Shown: piece by piece, positions 17,223 through 25,936 of the stretch | How the letters are laid out: every line of letters starts with the position of its first letter | How positions within the stretch are numbered: position 1 is the first letter of the stretch | Assembly: GCA_023415635.1 (NCBI GenBank) | Contig: JAEZJV010000046.1 | Span: forward strand, 128,892 to 192,891 | Source: Bacillota bacterium | Lineage (GTDB): Bacteria; Bacillota; Clostridia; Lachnospirales; Lachnospiraceae | Direction of reading: 5' to 3' | Length of the DNA: 64,000 nt | Notes under the pieces: generated by a model | Told to the model about the DNA's origin: nothing | Databases searched by the model: none | What the model saw: only the letters and a program-made list of their open reading frames with translations | Translations under genes and position numbers: made by a program

Positions 17223-17367
17223 TATTAGTACACTCTTCATTGATAAGGCTTATAAAGCCATACGTATTGTTCTGTGTACTCCGGCCCATGAACAACATAG
17301 ACATAAGGAATTAGAATTGATTTTATATCTGTCTATACAGAGTCTCTTTCTTGACCGTTCGTTATTT

Positions 17368-18348
17368 CTATTCTCTTGTAAATTCTGTATTCACAAGCTC
17401 CTGATAGTCCGCGTGAATCGGCAGTATTTCTGCATCCTGAAGGATATCCTGCAGGAAGCTTAAGCTCCCTTCCTCCATGAGAAGATTCTTCTTCCAGGTA
17501 TCCTGTTCCTGATATCTGGTCACCATGATGGCCAGTTCTTCCTTGGTTGTATCAGGGAACTGTGGCTTTATGGCCCGTGCCACTTCAGCGGCAGAATGAG
17601 AATTCACGTATTCCAATCCTTTTTGAAGTCCCTTCATAAAAAGTTTTAGCTGCTCCTGACGTTGTGCCGGATAGTTTTTTCGGATACAGATTGCCGTCTC
17701 CGGTATTTTACCGCTTTCATCACCAAGTGTTGCTACAACCTTGCCGCTTCCCTCCAGCTCCAGAGTTGTTGCTGTCGGCTCATAGACCAGCGCATAATCT
17801 CCTTTGCCTGAGGTGAATTCCTTCACGGCAGAGCTCAGCTCTACATCGGATAGAAGGCTTAAGTCTGTCTTTACTTTAATCCCATGCTTTTTCAGAATAT
17901 ATTCCAGAACTGCTTCCGGAAGCTTTCCTCCTCCGCCATTTATCACAGTCTTTCCCTTTATTCCTTCCCAGGTAAACTGTTCTGCCGAATCCCTGGATAC
18001 CAGAAATTCTTCTGCTCTCTGGGTTAGCTGACCGATACAGATAAGACTGTCCTTGGCCTCTTTATCACCCTTTTGAATAAGCGGCACTTCTGTTCCGAGT
18101 ATCCCGATGTCACATTTCCCTTCCAACAGAGCATCCTTGGTCTTCTCTGCTCCCTGTCCTCCTGCCAGTCTGACCTTTAAACCCTCATTCTTAATATACC
18201 CCTTCTCAATCGCTACATAGAACGGAGCATAGCTGACCGAGTGGGCAGCTTCATTTATTATAAAATCTGACAGCCCAAGCTTTTTATTACAGCTGCCAAG
18301 CATAACCATAGTGAGCATAACAATACTAGCAATATAGACTCTCTTCAT
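17368..18348 (-). CDS. Orphan NMT1/THI5-like substrate-binding lipoprotein
   Basis: A 326-residue periplasmic-type binding protein. Signal peptide and lipobox MLGSC at residues about 1-20. The mature N-terminus has the NMT1/SsuA pattern: APFYVAIEKGYIKNEGLKV, then GAEKTKDALLEGKCDIGI and LICIGQLTQRAEEFLVS. Relatives bind thiamine precursors, nitrate, taurine or other aromatic sulfonates. No permease or ATPase gene is adjacent, so it must use components encoded elsewhere, or serve another role. No TPP riboswitch precedes it, which weakens a thiamine assignment. It follows the GH43 gene on the same strand after 131 bases, but no functional link is evident. Confidence 0.82.
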   Translation of the reverse strand: MKRVYIASIVMLTMVMLGSCNKKLGLSDFIINEAAHSVSYAPFYVAIEKGYIKNEGLKVRLAGGQGAEKTKDALLEGKCDIGILGTEVPLIQKGDKEAKDSLICIGQLTQRAEEFLVSRDSAEQFTWEGIKGKTVINGGGGKLPEAVLEYILKKHGIKVKTDLSLLSDVELSSAVKEFTSGKGDYALVYEPTATTLELEGSGKVVATLGDESGKIPETAICIRKNYPAQRQEQLKLFMKGLQKGLEYVNSHSAAEVARAIKPQFPDTTKEELAIMVTRYQEQDTWKKNLLMEEGSLSFLQDILQDAEILPIHADYQELVNTEFTRE

Positions 18349-18479
18349 GATACCTCCGGAGCTTACCTTATTTCATAGTTCATTATATTCTAAGAAACCG
18401 CTCCTATGAGTATTGTCTGTACAGAATTCTACTCTGCCCTCTCATAAAAAGGCTGAGGGTACTTCCTGACAAATCAATC

Positions 18480-20042
18480 TTAAGATAAATCCGCCTGCTT
18501 AATATATATAAAATCAGAAAAATCCGCTGCTCCACCGACTTCCCTCGTAGCATAATAAAATAATCCGAATCTACAGCCCGTAAAATGATCCATTTTGAAG
18601 TAAAGTCTATGAGTGCACCCGAGCAGTCTCCATGCTTTATCCTTCAGATAGTAGAAATTAGCCTTGTCAGCCCCATTCGTGAAATCTACGGATACCTTCA
18701 AGGTTGCCTTACAACTATCGATGGGAATTCGCTCGTATTCCGTTCCAGGCTCAGAGTCACCTGGCAAGGAATAAAATTCTTCATTCTCGGCTTTTCTGGC
18801 AAGCATCACCAGATGATATCTATTTTCTTCCTTGGTAATCGCAATCAATCCATAGCAACCCTGTAAAGCACAGATCCCGGCATAGTCTCCATTCTTGATG
18901 TTACTTGCGTCAATTGTGACAGCTGCTTCGCATTTCGGATATACTGTCCGCTGGGTCAAGGTATTGGCTGCCTGTCCGACATTGCTGCTGAGCTTTCCGG
19001 TCCGAATACGAAGAACTCCGGGCTGTTCCGTCACTGACCATAAAAGCTTCCAGGGGGTATGATTCCACTGCCAGAAGCTCTTCAGTCTGATCTCACCGGC
19101 CTGATCGGGAGTATAGTAAAAATTATCACTCCCCTCTAAAGGCTCATAGCAGTACTCCGGTCTGGTACTTTTCACAGTAAGGGTAAGGGGAGCCTTTCCC
19201 ACTATTCCAAGCACCGGGAAATCCTCTTCCCAATGCATCGGAACCAGCACCGGAACACGTCCGACAGCTCCATGATCCTGGAAGAGCATCGCATACCAGT
19301 CCCCCTCCGGGGTGTCTACAATACCGCCCTGCGCCACACCGCAGCTATGATACCCCAGGTCGTCATCAAAGATATCTCTACCGATGAATTCCCCTTCCAG
19401 AGAATCAGCTACGAAACAGGCTTCCGTTCTTCTGCCAGGTGCTTCCATCGGCCAATGTATCAGAAAGAGATAGTACTTTTCATTGATTTTATACAGGTGA
19501 GAGCCTTCATAGCCCAGTCTTACCTGAGATTTGTCCTTCTCAGTCACAAGCAGGCGATGGAGTCCGTCGGGCTTTGGACCTGTTAAATCCTCATTCAGCT
19601 CTGTCAGATAGATATCCGTATTCCCATAGGCGATATACACCCTGTCATCCTCATCAAAAAGCAGGGAACAATCATGGTAGAAGCCTTCGACATACTGCTT
19701 CCTCCAGGGTCCGCAGATATCCTCAGACCGATACAGATAGGTCTTATGGGTATCATTTGCCACAAAGCACACATAGAAGATGCCTTTATGGTACCGCAGC
19801 GATGCCGCCCACATACCCTTTCCATAGATGCATTGATCCCCTTCCAGGCATTGCGCTGGTGTATCCTCCAGGCTGTCAAAGACATAAGCTACGATCTCCC
19901 AATTGATGAGGTCGTAGGAACGCAGGATTACCCCACCCGGCATGAAGTGCATTGTTGTACTGATCATATAATAAGTATCCCCAACCCGGATGACATCCGG
20001 GTCAGGATAATCGGATTTTAGGATTGGATTAGTATTCATCAT
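18480..20042 (-). CDS. Glycoside hydrolase family 43 (beta-xylosidase/arabinofuranosidase-like)
   Basis: A 520-residue cytosolic enzyme without a signal peptide. The N-terminal five-bladed propeller has SDYPDPDVIRVGDTYYM with the likely catalytic base D14, the pKa-modulator segment FYHDCSLLFDEDDRVYIAYG, and the general-acid segment YEGSHLYKINEKYYLF. The C-terminal ~200 residues form a beta-sandwich as in XynB-type enzymes. It probably trims short xylo- or arabino-oligosaccharides taken up by the cell; the exact substrate cannot be read from sequence. ATG-ATG follows GAGG; either could start. There is no transporter or regulator beside it. Confidence 0.88.
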   Translation of the reverse strand: MMNTNPILKSDYPDPDVIRVGDTYYMISTTMHFMPGGVILRSYDLINWEIVAYVFDSLEDTPAQCLEGDQCIYGKGMWAASLRYHKGIFYVCFVANDTHKTYLYRSEDICGPWRKQYVEGFYHDCSLLFDEDDRVYIAYGNTDIYLTELNEDLTGPKPDGLHRLLVTEKDKSQVRLGYEGSHLYKINEKYYLFLIHWPMEAPGRRTEACFVADSLEGEFIGRDIFDDDLGYHSCGVAQGGIVDTPEGDWYAMLFQDHGAVGRVPVLVPMHWEEDFPVLGIVGKAPLTLTVKSTRPEYCYEPLEGSDNFYYTPDQAGEIRLKSFWQWNHTPWKLLWSVTEQPGVLRIRTGKLSSNVGQAANTLTQRTVYPKCEAAVTIDASNIKNGDYAGICALQGCYGLIAITKEENRYHLVMLARKAENEEFYSLPGDSEPGTEYERIPIDSCKATLKVSVDFTNGADKANFYYLKDKAWRLLGCTHRLYFKMDHFTGCRFGLFYYATREVGGAADFSDFIYIKQADLS

Positions 20043-20296
20043 TGGACCTCATTTCTGATTAATATGGCGTGATTTTTCATCATTATAGTTGGCTGCTTAT
20101 AAAGTATTATAATTGCTTACTTCTAGACAATTATATTATTTCTATGAAGGAGGAACAATGGTGAATCATCTCAGAACAATGATATATTCTATCATTTCGT
20201 GCTGATGGGATATGAATAAGCTTCTGTATCTCTCCTATAATTGTCTGGGGCATACCATCAGCTGCAAATATAATTCTAGTCATAAATATGAACACA
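20043..20296. other. Intergenic region without recognised gene
   Basis: The AT-rich gap between the GH43 start and the htrA terminator. It must contain the GH43 promoter; a TATAAT lies at about 20082-20087 on the minus strand without a convincing -35. An open frame of 74 codons on the minus strand runs through the htrA terminator and lacks a ribosome site, so I do not call it. Confidence 0.5.
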
Positions 20297-20331
20297 TAAA
20301 AAAGGAGGCCCGATTTTAAGCCGAACCTCCT
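20297..20331 (-). terminator. Intrinsic terminator of htrA
   Basis: On the minus strand AGGAGGTTCGG pairs with the CGGGCCTCCT side in an 11-bp stem containing G-U pairs, with a 7-base loop, followed by TTTTTTAT. Confidence 0.88.
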
Positions 20332-20410
20332 GATGACATCCTTACAATCTATCATTATACCTATTTATATACTAATTCTTAAGCATTTTCTTCTTATATA
20401 CTTCTTATTC

Positions 20411-21985
20411 TTACTTCTTCTCACCAAGCGTTACATCGAGCACCTTTTCCACATAAGCTCCGCCATCGATCACTTGGACTATCAGCTTCACATTCTGACC
20501 TGCCTTCTTGTATTGAAGAGCATCCTTTAATTCTTCGATGGTCTCTACTTTAATACCATCCAGACCGGTAATGATATCTCCCTGCATCAACCCTGCTCTT
20601 TCAGCTGGTGAACCTTCGATGACATCATTGACATAGATACCGATTGGCATGTTGAATCTCTGGGAATACGCTTCTGTAACCTCTTGTGCTGTTGAAGTAT
20701 CGATACCGAGGAAGCCCTGTTCGCTGGCAGCTACCACTTCGCGATTCATCAGCTCATTGATTAACGGAACAGCATTTGAGATAGGGATAGCATAGCCCAT
20801 GCCCTCTACCTCTGCAGAAGCGAATTTTACAGAGTTGATACCGATTACTTCGCCCTTGGTATTGATCAATGCACCACCGCTGTTACCGGGATTGATTGCT
20901 GCATCTGTCTGGAGAAGAGTCATCTTCTGATCCGATATAGTGACTTCTCTGTTGACAGCGCTTACATAACCTACTGTCACAGACTGACCATAGCCAAGAG
21001 CGTTGCCGATGGCAACTACCATCTCACCTGGTACCATTGTAGAAGAGTCGCCCAGGGTTGCAACCTTGATGACTTCTGCAGTCTCCTTATCCAGCTGATC
21101 CATATCTACAGAAAGTACTGCCAGGTCTGCATTTGCATCTGTTCCCTTAACCTTCGCTGTAGCCTTCTTCTCATTGGAAAATACAATCTCAATCGTAGTA
21201 GCTCCGTTAATTACGTGATTATTGGTCACAAGCAGAAGCTTGGAATTGTTCTGTGCGATGATGATGCCGGAACCACTACTCTCACCCTGCTGTTCAAATG
21301 TTCTGCCAAAGAAATCCTGCGTTGTCTGTGTAATAGTCGAATTAATAGCAACGATAGAGGGCATTACCTTTGCCACAATATCGGATACATCCGTAACGAC
21401 TCCTTGCGTAACGGTATCAGAGGTAGGGATAGTACCGTTATTATCTACGTCCTGAGTTACCTCGGTGGTCTCGATCCTACTGCCGCTTTCGGAAATATTC
21501 CGCTTCGATTCAACTGGCCAAGCAAGCATATAATAGGCCTGGAAGGCACCGCCTGCTACGATACCAAACACTAAAGCGGCGGCTGTCAACTTTGCGGCAC
21601 TCACAAATCCTTTTTTGCGTTTTTTTCTCTTATCCTTCTTCTCTCCCTGTGTAGGATAAACAGTCTGTCCATAATTGTAGCCACCATAATTAACTGAGCT
21701 ATTGTAACCCTGATTATAATTTGGAGAACCATAATTGGGTTGATCATAGTTATACTGTCCGGAGCTGGTCTGACCGTAGCCTGTCTGGCCAGAATTACCC
21801 TGCTCAAAGCCGCCGATATGTGAATTGTTCGGGTGGCTATCCTGAATTATACTATTTCTTGCATAGGAATAAGTTGTTTCTACATTTTTGTTGTCGGATG
21901 GATTCTGATTTAGCTGCTCCTGATTGATTGAATTTGGATTATAATTGTATTCGTTGTTATTATTTTTCTCAAGCTCGTTATTCAT
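20411..21985 (-). CDS. HtrA/DegP-type membrane serine protease with low-complexity cytosolic tail
   Basis: A 524-residue envelope quality-control protease. The first ~112 residues are cytosolic low-complexity sequence rich in Asn, Gln, Tyr, Gly and Ser (repeats such as NYGGYNYG and GQYNYDQPNYG), then a basic patch, a transmembrane helix (about 130-150) and a trypsin-like domain with the triad His in VTNNHVING, Asp in NADLAVLS and Ser in NPGNSGGALI. A PDZ domain near residues 430-520 (GSPAERAGLMQGDIITGLDG) ends the protein. The start at 21985 lies eight bases after AAAGGAG. Bacillus HtrA proteins also have cytosolic tails, but this one is unusually long and prion-like in composition. Confidence 0.93.
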   Translation of the reverse strand: MNNELEKNNNNEYNYNPNSINQEQLNQNPSDNKNVETTYSYARNSIIQDSHPNNSHIGGFEQGNSGQTGYGQTSSGQYNYDQPNYGSPNYNQGYNSSVNYGGYNYGQTVYPTQGEKKDKRKKRKKGFVSAAKLTAAALVFGIVAGGAFQAYYMLAWPVESKRNISESGSRIETTEVTQDVDNNGTIPTSDTVTQGVVTDVSDIVAKVMPSIVAINSTITQTTQDFFGRTFEQQGESSGSGIIIAQNNSKLLLVTNNHVINGATTIEIVFSNEKKATAKVKGTDANADLAVLSVDMDQLDKETAEVIKVATLGDSSTMVPGEMVVAIGNALGYGQSVTVGYVSAVNREVTISDQKMTLLQTDAAINPGNSGGALINTKGEVIGINSVKFASAEVEGMGYAIPISNAVPLINELMNREVVAASEQGFLGIDTSTAQEVTEAYSQRFNMPIGIYVNDVIEGSPAERAGLMQGDIITGLDGIKVETIEELKDALQYKKAGQNVKLIVQVIDGGAYVEKVLDVTLGEKK

Positions 21986-22125
21986 ATAGTACACTCCTTT
22001 CAAAATACTGTCTAGTTATGATCAGGGGCCTGATCGGCTAACCTGTAATTTCCTTTTGATAAGGATAGTGTAACAAAAAATTATGTTTACTTTGTGTTCT
22101 GTTTTTGAAAAATATATGAATTTAG

Positions 22126-23265
22126 CTATACATGAACCGGAATATAGCTTCCCAGAATTTTCATCTCCAGTGCCTCCTCGCTGATACAGTGCAGGGCATT
22201 CTTCACTGCGGGGTTCTCCAGACCTCCTTCTATATCCACATAGATACGATAAGCAAATGCTTTCCCTAAAATCGGTCTTGATTCAATCTTGGTCATATTA
22301 ACATTATTGTAAATAAAATGCGAAAGCATATGATATAGGGAACCGCTCCTATGAGGTAAGGTAAAGCAGATACTGGTACGTTCCGCTGTCTCTCTGTACA
22401 TTCTCTGATTGGAAATGATTATAAAACGTGTCGTATTGTGATCTTCATTGTGCATTGCTTCCTGAAGCAGGGATAATCCCAGATATTCTCCAGCCCGTCT
22501 GCTGGCAATCGCGGCCTGTGTGATATCCTGTTCCTCAAGTACTCTTCTGGCACTTCCTGCAGTACTTCCACCCACAATCTGGTTCATCTGCGGATGCATG
22601 CTAAGAAACTCCGAACACTGCAGGAGACCCTGCTTATGGGAATAGACCTGTCTGATATCTGAAAGTTTTGCTCCCGGTAATCCCCAAAGGTTATGTTCTA
22701 TCTTTACCAGATGCTCACCGATGATATAAACATTATATTCAGATAACAAGTCAAAGATATCGGAAAGTGTTCCTGTGGAGGAATTTTCGATGGGAAGGAC
22801 ACCGTACTCCGCCTTTTTATCCTGAACTGCCTGCATCACTTCTGCAAAGGTCTCCATTGGCAGACCGGTTACCTCTGTCTGAAAATATTCAAGCATCGCC
22901 TGCTCAGTATAAGAGCCCCGTTCACCGAAAAATGCAATTGGAGTGTCTGAATTTCTATCGAAATGGTCCACCGCCGTAAAGCCCAGGCCTTCCTGATTCT
23001 CTAAAAGCATGTACTGGAGTCTGCGACTCATGGACATAATCTGTTTGAAGAGATCCGCAACTGCTTTTTTATTGAATTCACTACCGGCAATCGATCTCAG
23101 TGCCGCCAGCTTCTCCTCTTCTCTAGCTGCATCAAAGATTGGCTTCCCGACACTTTTTTTATAATCAGCAATTTCCATTGCCAGTTCCATTCTCTTTTCA
23201 AACAGCTCTACCATCTGCCGGTCGATCTCATCAATTTTCTTTCTGCTCTCTGTTAAATCTAACAT
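22126..23265 (-). CDS. pheA: Bifunctional chorismate mutase / prephenate dehydratase (P-protein)
   Basis: A 379-residue enzyme converting chorismate to prephenate and then phenylpyruvate. Residues 1-85 form an AroQ chorismate mutase (RKKIDEIDRQMVELFEKRMEL ... FKQIMSMSRRLQ). Prephenate dehydratase follows from about 108 (IAFFGERGSYTEQAM, GVLPIENSSTGTL, and NTTRFIIIS with the catalytic Thr-Arg-Phe). The C-terminal ACT domain has SLYHMLSHF and the ESRP phenylalanine-binding motif, so feedback inhibition by Phe is expected. There is no T-box or attenuator in the leader. It is monocistronic, with its own promoter. Confidence 0.95.
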   Translation of the reverse strand: MLDLTESRKKIDEIDRQMVELFEKRMELAMEIADYKKSVGKPIFDAAREEEKLAALRSIAGSEFNKKAVADLFKQIMSMSRRLQYMLLENQEGLGFTAVDHFDRNSDTPIAFFGERGSYTEQAMLEYFQTEVTGLPMETFAEVMQAVQDKKAEYGVLPIENSSTGTLSDIFDLLSEYNVYIIGEHLVKIEHNLWGLPGAKLSDIRQVYSHKQGLLQCSEFLSMHPQMNQIVGGSTAGSARRVLEEQDITQAAIASRRAGEYLGLSLLQEAMHNEDHNTTRFIIISNQRMYRETAERTSICFTLPHRSGSLYHMLSHFIYNNVNMTKIESRPILGKAFAYRIYVDIEGGLENPAVKNALHCISEEALEMKILGSYIPVHV

Positions 23266-23359
23266 TCCTGCTCCTCCTGACCAAAGCTGGTCTGACTAAA
23301 TCCGGATAGTTAAAACATTTACTTCTATGATCTTACCGACTAGTCCAACCTTTTGGTAC

Positions 23360-23388
23360 ATTATACTATTAACATCCTAAAGATGCAA
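23360..23388 (-). promoter_or_regulatory. Sigma-A promoter of pheA
   Basis: Minus strand TTGCAT (23383-23388), 17-bp spacer, TATAAT (23360-23365). It is divergent from the DUF5050 promoter 48 bases away; the two share a 285-base intergenic region. Confidence 0.82.
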
Positions 23389-23435
23389 CAAAGAACTTTA
23401 ACACTTTAAAGCGATTAACTAAAGTATTTGTATTC

Positions 23436-23464
23436 TTGCAAACCTCCCCCTGAAGTAATATAAT
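23436..23464 (+). promoter_or_regulatory. Sigma-A promoter of the DUF5050 gene
   Basis: TTGCAA (23436-23441), 17-bp spacer, TATAAT (23459-23464), about 80 bases before the ATG at 23551. Confidence 0.8.
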
Positions 23465-23550
23465 GATACCATTAAGTACATGAATAAGCAGCATATTACG
23501 GGGTTAATCTACAGCATGCTGCCAAGACATTATTCTTCTTTGGAGGTACC

Positions 23551-24594
23551 ATGATAAAAACAATGTTAAAAGTACTTATAATCCTTGCCGGTGTCACGAT
23601 TATTGCAATCCTGGCTGTTTTCGTGTATTCCTCCGGACGTACTTATTATAATGAAGAGGACGAGATAGGCAATACCTCCGGTAATATCTATAATGGAGGG
23701 CTCTTCTGCGAACAGGACGGGAGAATCTATTTCAGTAATGACGCGGCGGACGGGAAGCTTTATGTCATGGACCTGAATTGTTCGAACATCAAGAAGATCT
23801 ATGATGACAAGGCCGTGTTTATTAATGCGGATGATAATTACATATATTATGTCCGCGCTAACAATACTCGCGAGAATTCCAAAGGAAGTATTATGATGTT
23901 CTATAATACCGGGGTATTCCGCCTGAATTACAATGGCAGTAATCTGATGGCCTATACAGCTAATCCCGGAGCCTATCTGATGCTACACGGCAATCATCTG
24001 TATTTTCAAAGATATGATGTGAATATCGGATTATATCTATACAGATACAAGATAGACGGTAAAGAAGAACGTCTTTTACTGGAGGATGCGGTTATACCGA
24101 TCACGGTTCATAATAATTCTCTTCTATATACCGGCTATTCCAGTAATCATGATATCAATGCCATGAATTTAAAGAGCTTTACATCACGCACCAGAATAGC
24201 AGGGAATATAGCATATCCGATCTATACAGAAAATGCTATCTACTATATCAATATGGACGATAACTACCGGATTTACCAAATGAATTTAGATGGTTCTGAC
24301 CCCATACCCGTCATCAAGAAGCGCTGCAGTATCTATAATATAACGAATGACGGCAGATACCTCTTTTATCAGGTGGATGATTCAAAACATAATAGCATCA
24401 ACCGCTATGATCTGAAGACCAAGAAAAATGATATCCTGATGGAAGGGGATTTCAAACAGATTCATGTTACTACGAACTATGTGTTCTTCAAGGATTTTGA
24501 TAATACCAACACCTATATACTCGGAACCGGAGCCAATAAGGATATCAGCACCTTTAATCCGCCGGATCTGGATGCTCCTGATACAGAGGAATAA
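23551..24594 (+). CDS. DUF5050 beta-propeller-like membrane-anchored protein
   Basis: A 347-residue protein with an N-terminal helix (about 5-27) and an extracytoplasmic domain built of repeated units of the type IYFSND...GKLYVMDLNCSN, YIYYVRANN...GVFRLNYNGSN, IYYINMDDNYRIYQMNLDGSD and LFYQVDD..SINRYDLKTK. This is the DUF5050/TolB-like pattern, each unit being one propeller blade. It may sense or bind a cell-surface ligand; the function is unknown. GGAGGTACC precedes the ATG. The last 41 bases overlap the end of folC on the other strand. It has its own promoter. Confidence 0.85.
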   Translation: MIKTMLKVLIILAGVTIIAILAVFVYSSGRTYYNEEDEIGNTSGNIYNGGLFCEQDGRIYFSNDAADGKLYVMDLNCSNIKKIYDDKAVFINADDNYIYYVRANNTRENSKGSIMMFYNTGVFRLNYNGSNLMAYTANPGAYLMLHGNHLYFQRYDVNIGLYLYRYKIDGKEERLLLEDAVIPITVHNNSLLYTGYSSNHDINAMNLKSFTSRTRIAGNIAYPIYTENAIYYINMDDNYRIYQMNLDGSDPIPVIKKRCSIYNITNDGRYLFYQVDDSKHNSINRYDLKTKKNDILMEGDFKQIHVTTNYVFFKDFDNTNTYILGTGANKDISTFNPPDLDAPDTEE

Positions 24595-25924
24595 CTTCCT
24601 TCAATTCTCCGAGAAAGGATAACGATCCAAAGGCAAGAATGATATCCTCTTCTCCAGCGGCATCATAAGCACAAGCAATCGCCTGCCTGACAGTCTTAGC
24701 ATCATGTACTGCCGGGCAGTATTTTTGTGCTTCGAAGGCCAAAGCCTCAGAAGAAAGAGCCCTGCTGTGATCCGGTGTCAGAGTAATGATCTGATCCGCA
24801 AGCGGTGCGGTCAACTCCACCACCCTACGGTAATCCTTATCAGCAAAAATCCCCATAATATAGATTATCCTGCGTCCCGCGAAGTAATTTATAATTGCAT
24901 CAGCCAGCCGTATCGCTGCATCCTCATTATGTGCCCCATCGATGATAAAATACGGCTTCCTTCCGATAATTTCAAGTCTGCCGTTCCATTTTGCCCGAGA
25001 TAAGCCCATTTTTAGCGCAGCCTCGGAGACCACGATCTCCTGTCTTTTGAGTGCCTTGATTACTTCGACAGCAAGCACAGCATTGATAATCTGATGAGCA
25101 CCCAGCAGCTGAATATGGTATTCCTCTCCCAGATAAAGAAAATCAGTACCCTCCGGTGTAAAGGATAATACTTTTGCAATCGCAGCCTCCGCAACTATTA
25201 AGGGGGCTTTCTTGTCCCTGCTGACTCTTTGGAGAACCTCGAGCACCTCAGGCCTCTGCCTACAGGTCACAACAGTACAGCCTTCCTTGATAATCCCTGC
25301 TTTTTCTTCTGCAATCTGCGTTATCGTTTCACCAAGAAACTGCATATGATCCATGCTGATGGAGGCAATTACACTACAAAGCGGTCTTTTGATGACATTA
25401 GTTGCATCCAACCTTCCACCAAGTCCCACTTCAATTACTGCGAAATCCACACCGACCTCATTAAAATACAGCATAGCCATTGCTGTTTCTATCTCAAAGG
25501 AGGTCGGATGAGCCAATTCATCCCCCACCATCGCTTCACAGACCTTTTTTATCAGTCTGATAGAGGCACTGATCCCCTCTTCACTGATATATTCTGTCTG
25601 AAAGGAGTAATCTGCTTCTCCTTCTTTGCGTAGTATGCTGCTCTGCTCGTCAGTTGACCGGGGATAGGATAGTTGAATCCTCTCACGATATGAAAACACC
25701 GCCGGAGAAATATAGCTTCCCACCCTGTACCCTGCTGCTGCCAGGATTGATGTGATAAAAGCTGCCGTAGAGCCCTTGCCATTCGTTCCTGCAACATGAA
25801 TGAGCTTCAGTTTCTCCTGAGGATTACCCAGACGCGACAAAAGCCCGGTAATTGTCTCCAACCCGAGCTTACTTCCGTATTGTTCTGCTTCCTTAATAAA
25901 GCTTCTTGCTTCTTCGTAGGTCAT
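24554..25924 (-). CDS. folC: Bifunctional folylpolyglutamate synthase / dihydrofolate synthase FolC
   Basis: A 456-residue Mur-ligase-fold enzyme that adds glutamate to folates. Motifs: P-loop HVAGTNGKGSTAAF, the SYISPAVFSYRERIQL region, EVGLGGRLDATNVI, SISMDHMQFLGETI, AEEKAGIIK, IDGAHNEDAAI and MGIFADKDY. The length is usual, apart from a somewhat extended loop after YRERIQL. It starts 12 bases after the RlmI-like gene, so they are co-transcribed. The 3' end overlaps the convergent DUF5050 gene by 41 bases: both stop codons are inside the other gene. Either FolC or ThiD/ThiE type cofactors could profit from this order, but no regulatory link is seen. Confidence 0.94.
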   Translation of the reverse strand: MTYEEARSFIKEAEQYGSKLGLETITGLLSRLGNPQEKLKLIHVAGTNGKGSTAAFITSILAAAGYRVGSYISPAVFSYRERIQLSYPRSTDEQSSILRKEGEADYSFQTEYISEEGISASIRLIKKVCEAMVGDELAHPTSFEIETAMAMLYFNEVGVDFAVIEVGLGGRLDATNVIKRPLCSVIASISMDHMQFLGETITQIAEEKAGIIKEGCTVVTCRQRPEVLEVLQRVSRDKKAPLIVAEAAIAKVLSFTPEGTDFLYLGEEYHIQLLGAHQIINAVLAVEVIKALKRQEIVVSEAALKMGLSRAKWNGRLEIIGRKPYFIIDGAHNEDAAIRLADAIINYFAGRRIIYIMGIFADKDYRRVVELTAPLADQIITLTPDHSRALSSEALAFEAQKYCPAVHDAKTVRQAIACAYDAAGEEDIILAFGSLSFLGELKEVIPLYQEHPDPAD

Positions 25925-25936
25925 ATTCCCACCGCC

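Noticed and set aside
20131..20355. 74-codon open frame on the minus strand
   Set aside because: It runs through the htrA terminator, has no ribosome site and resembles no protein I know.
23266..23550. Possible T-box or phenylalanine attenuator before pheA
   Set aside because: No AGGGTGGNACCGCG motif, no leader peptide with Phe codons and no terminator hairpin; only a plain promoter is seen.
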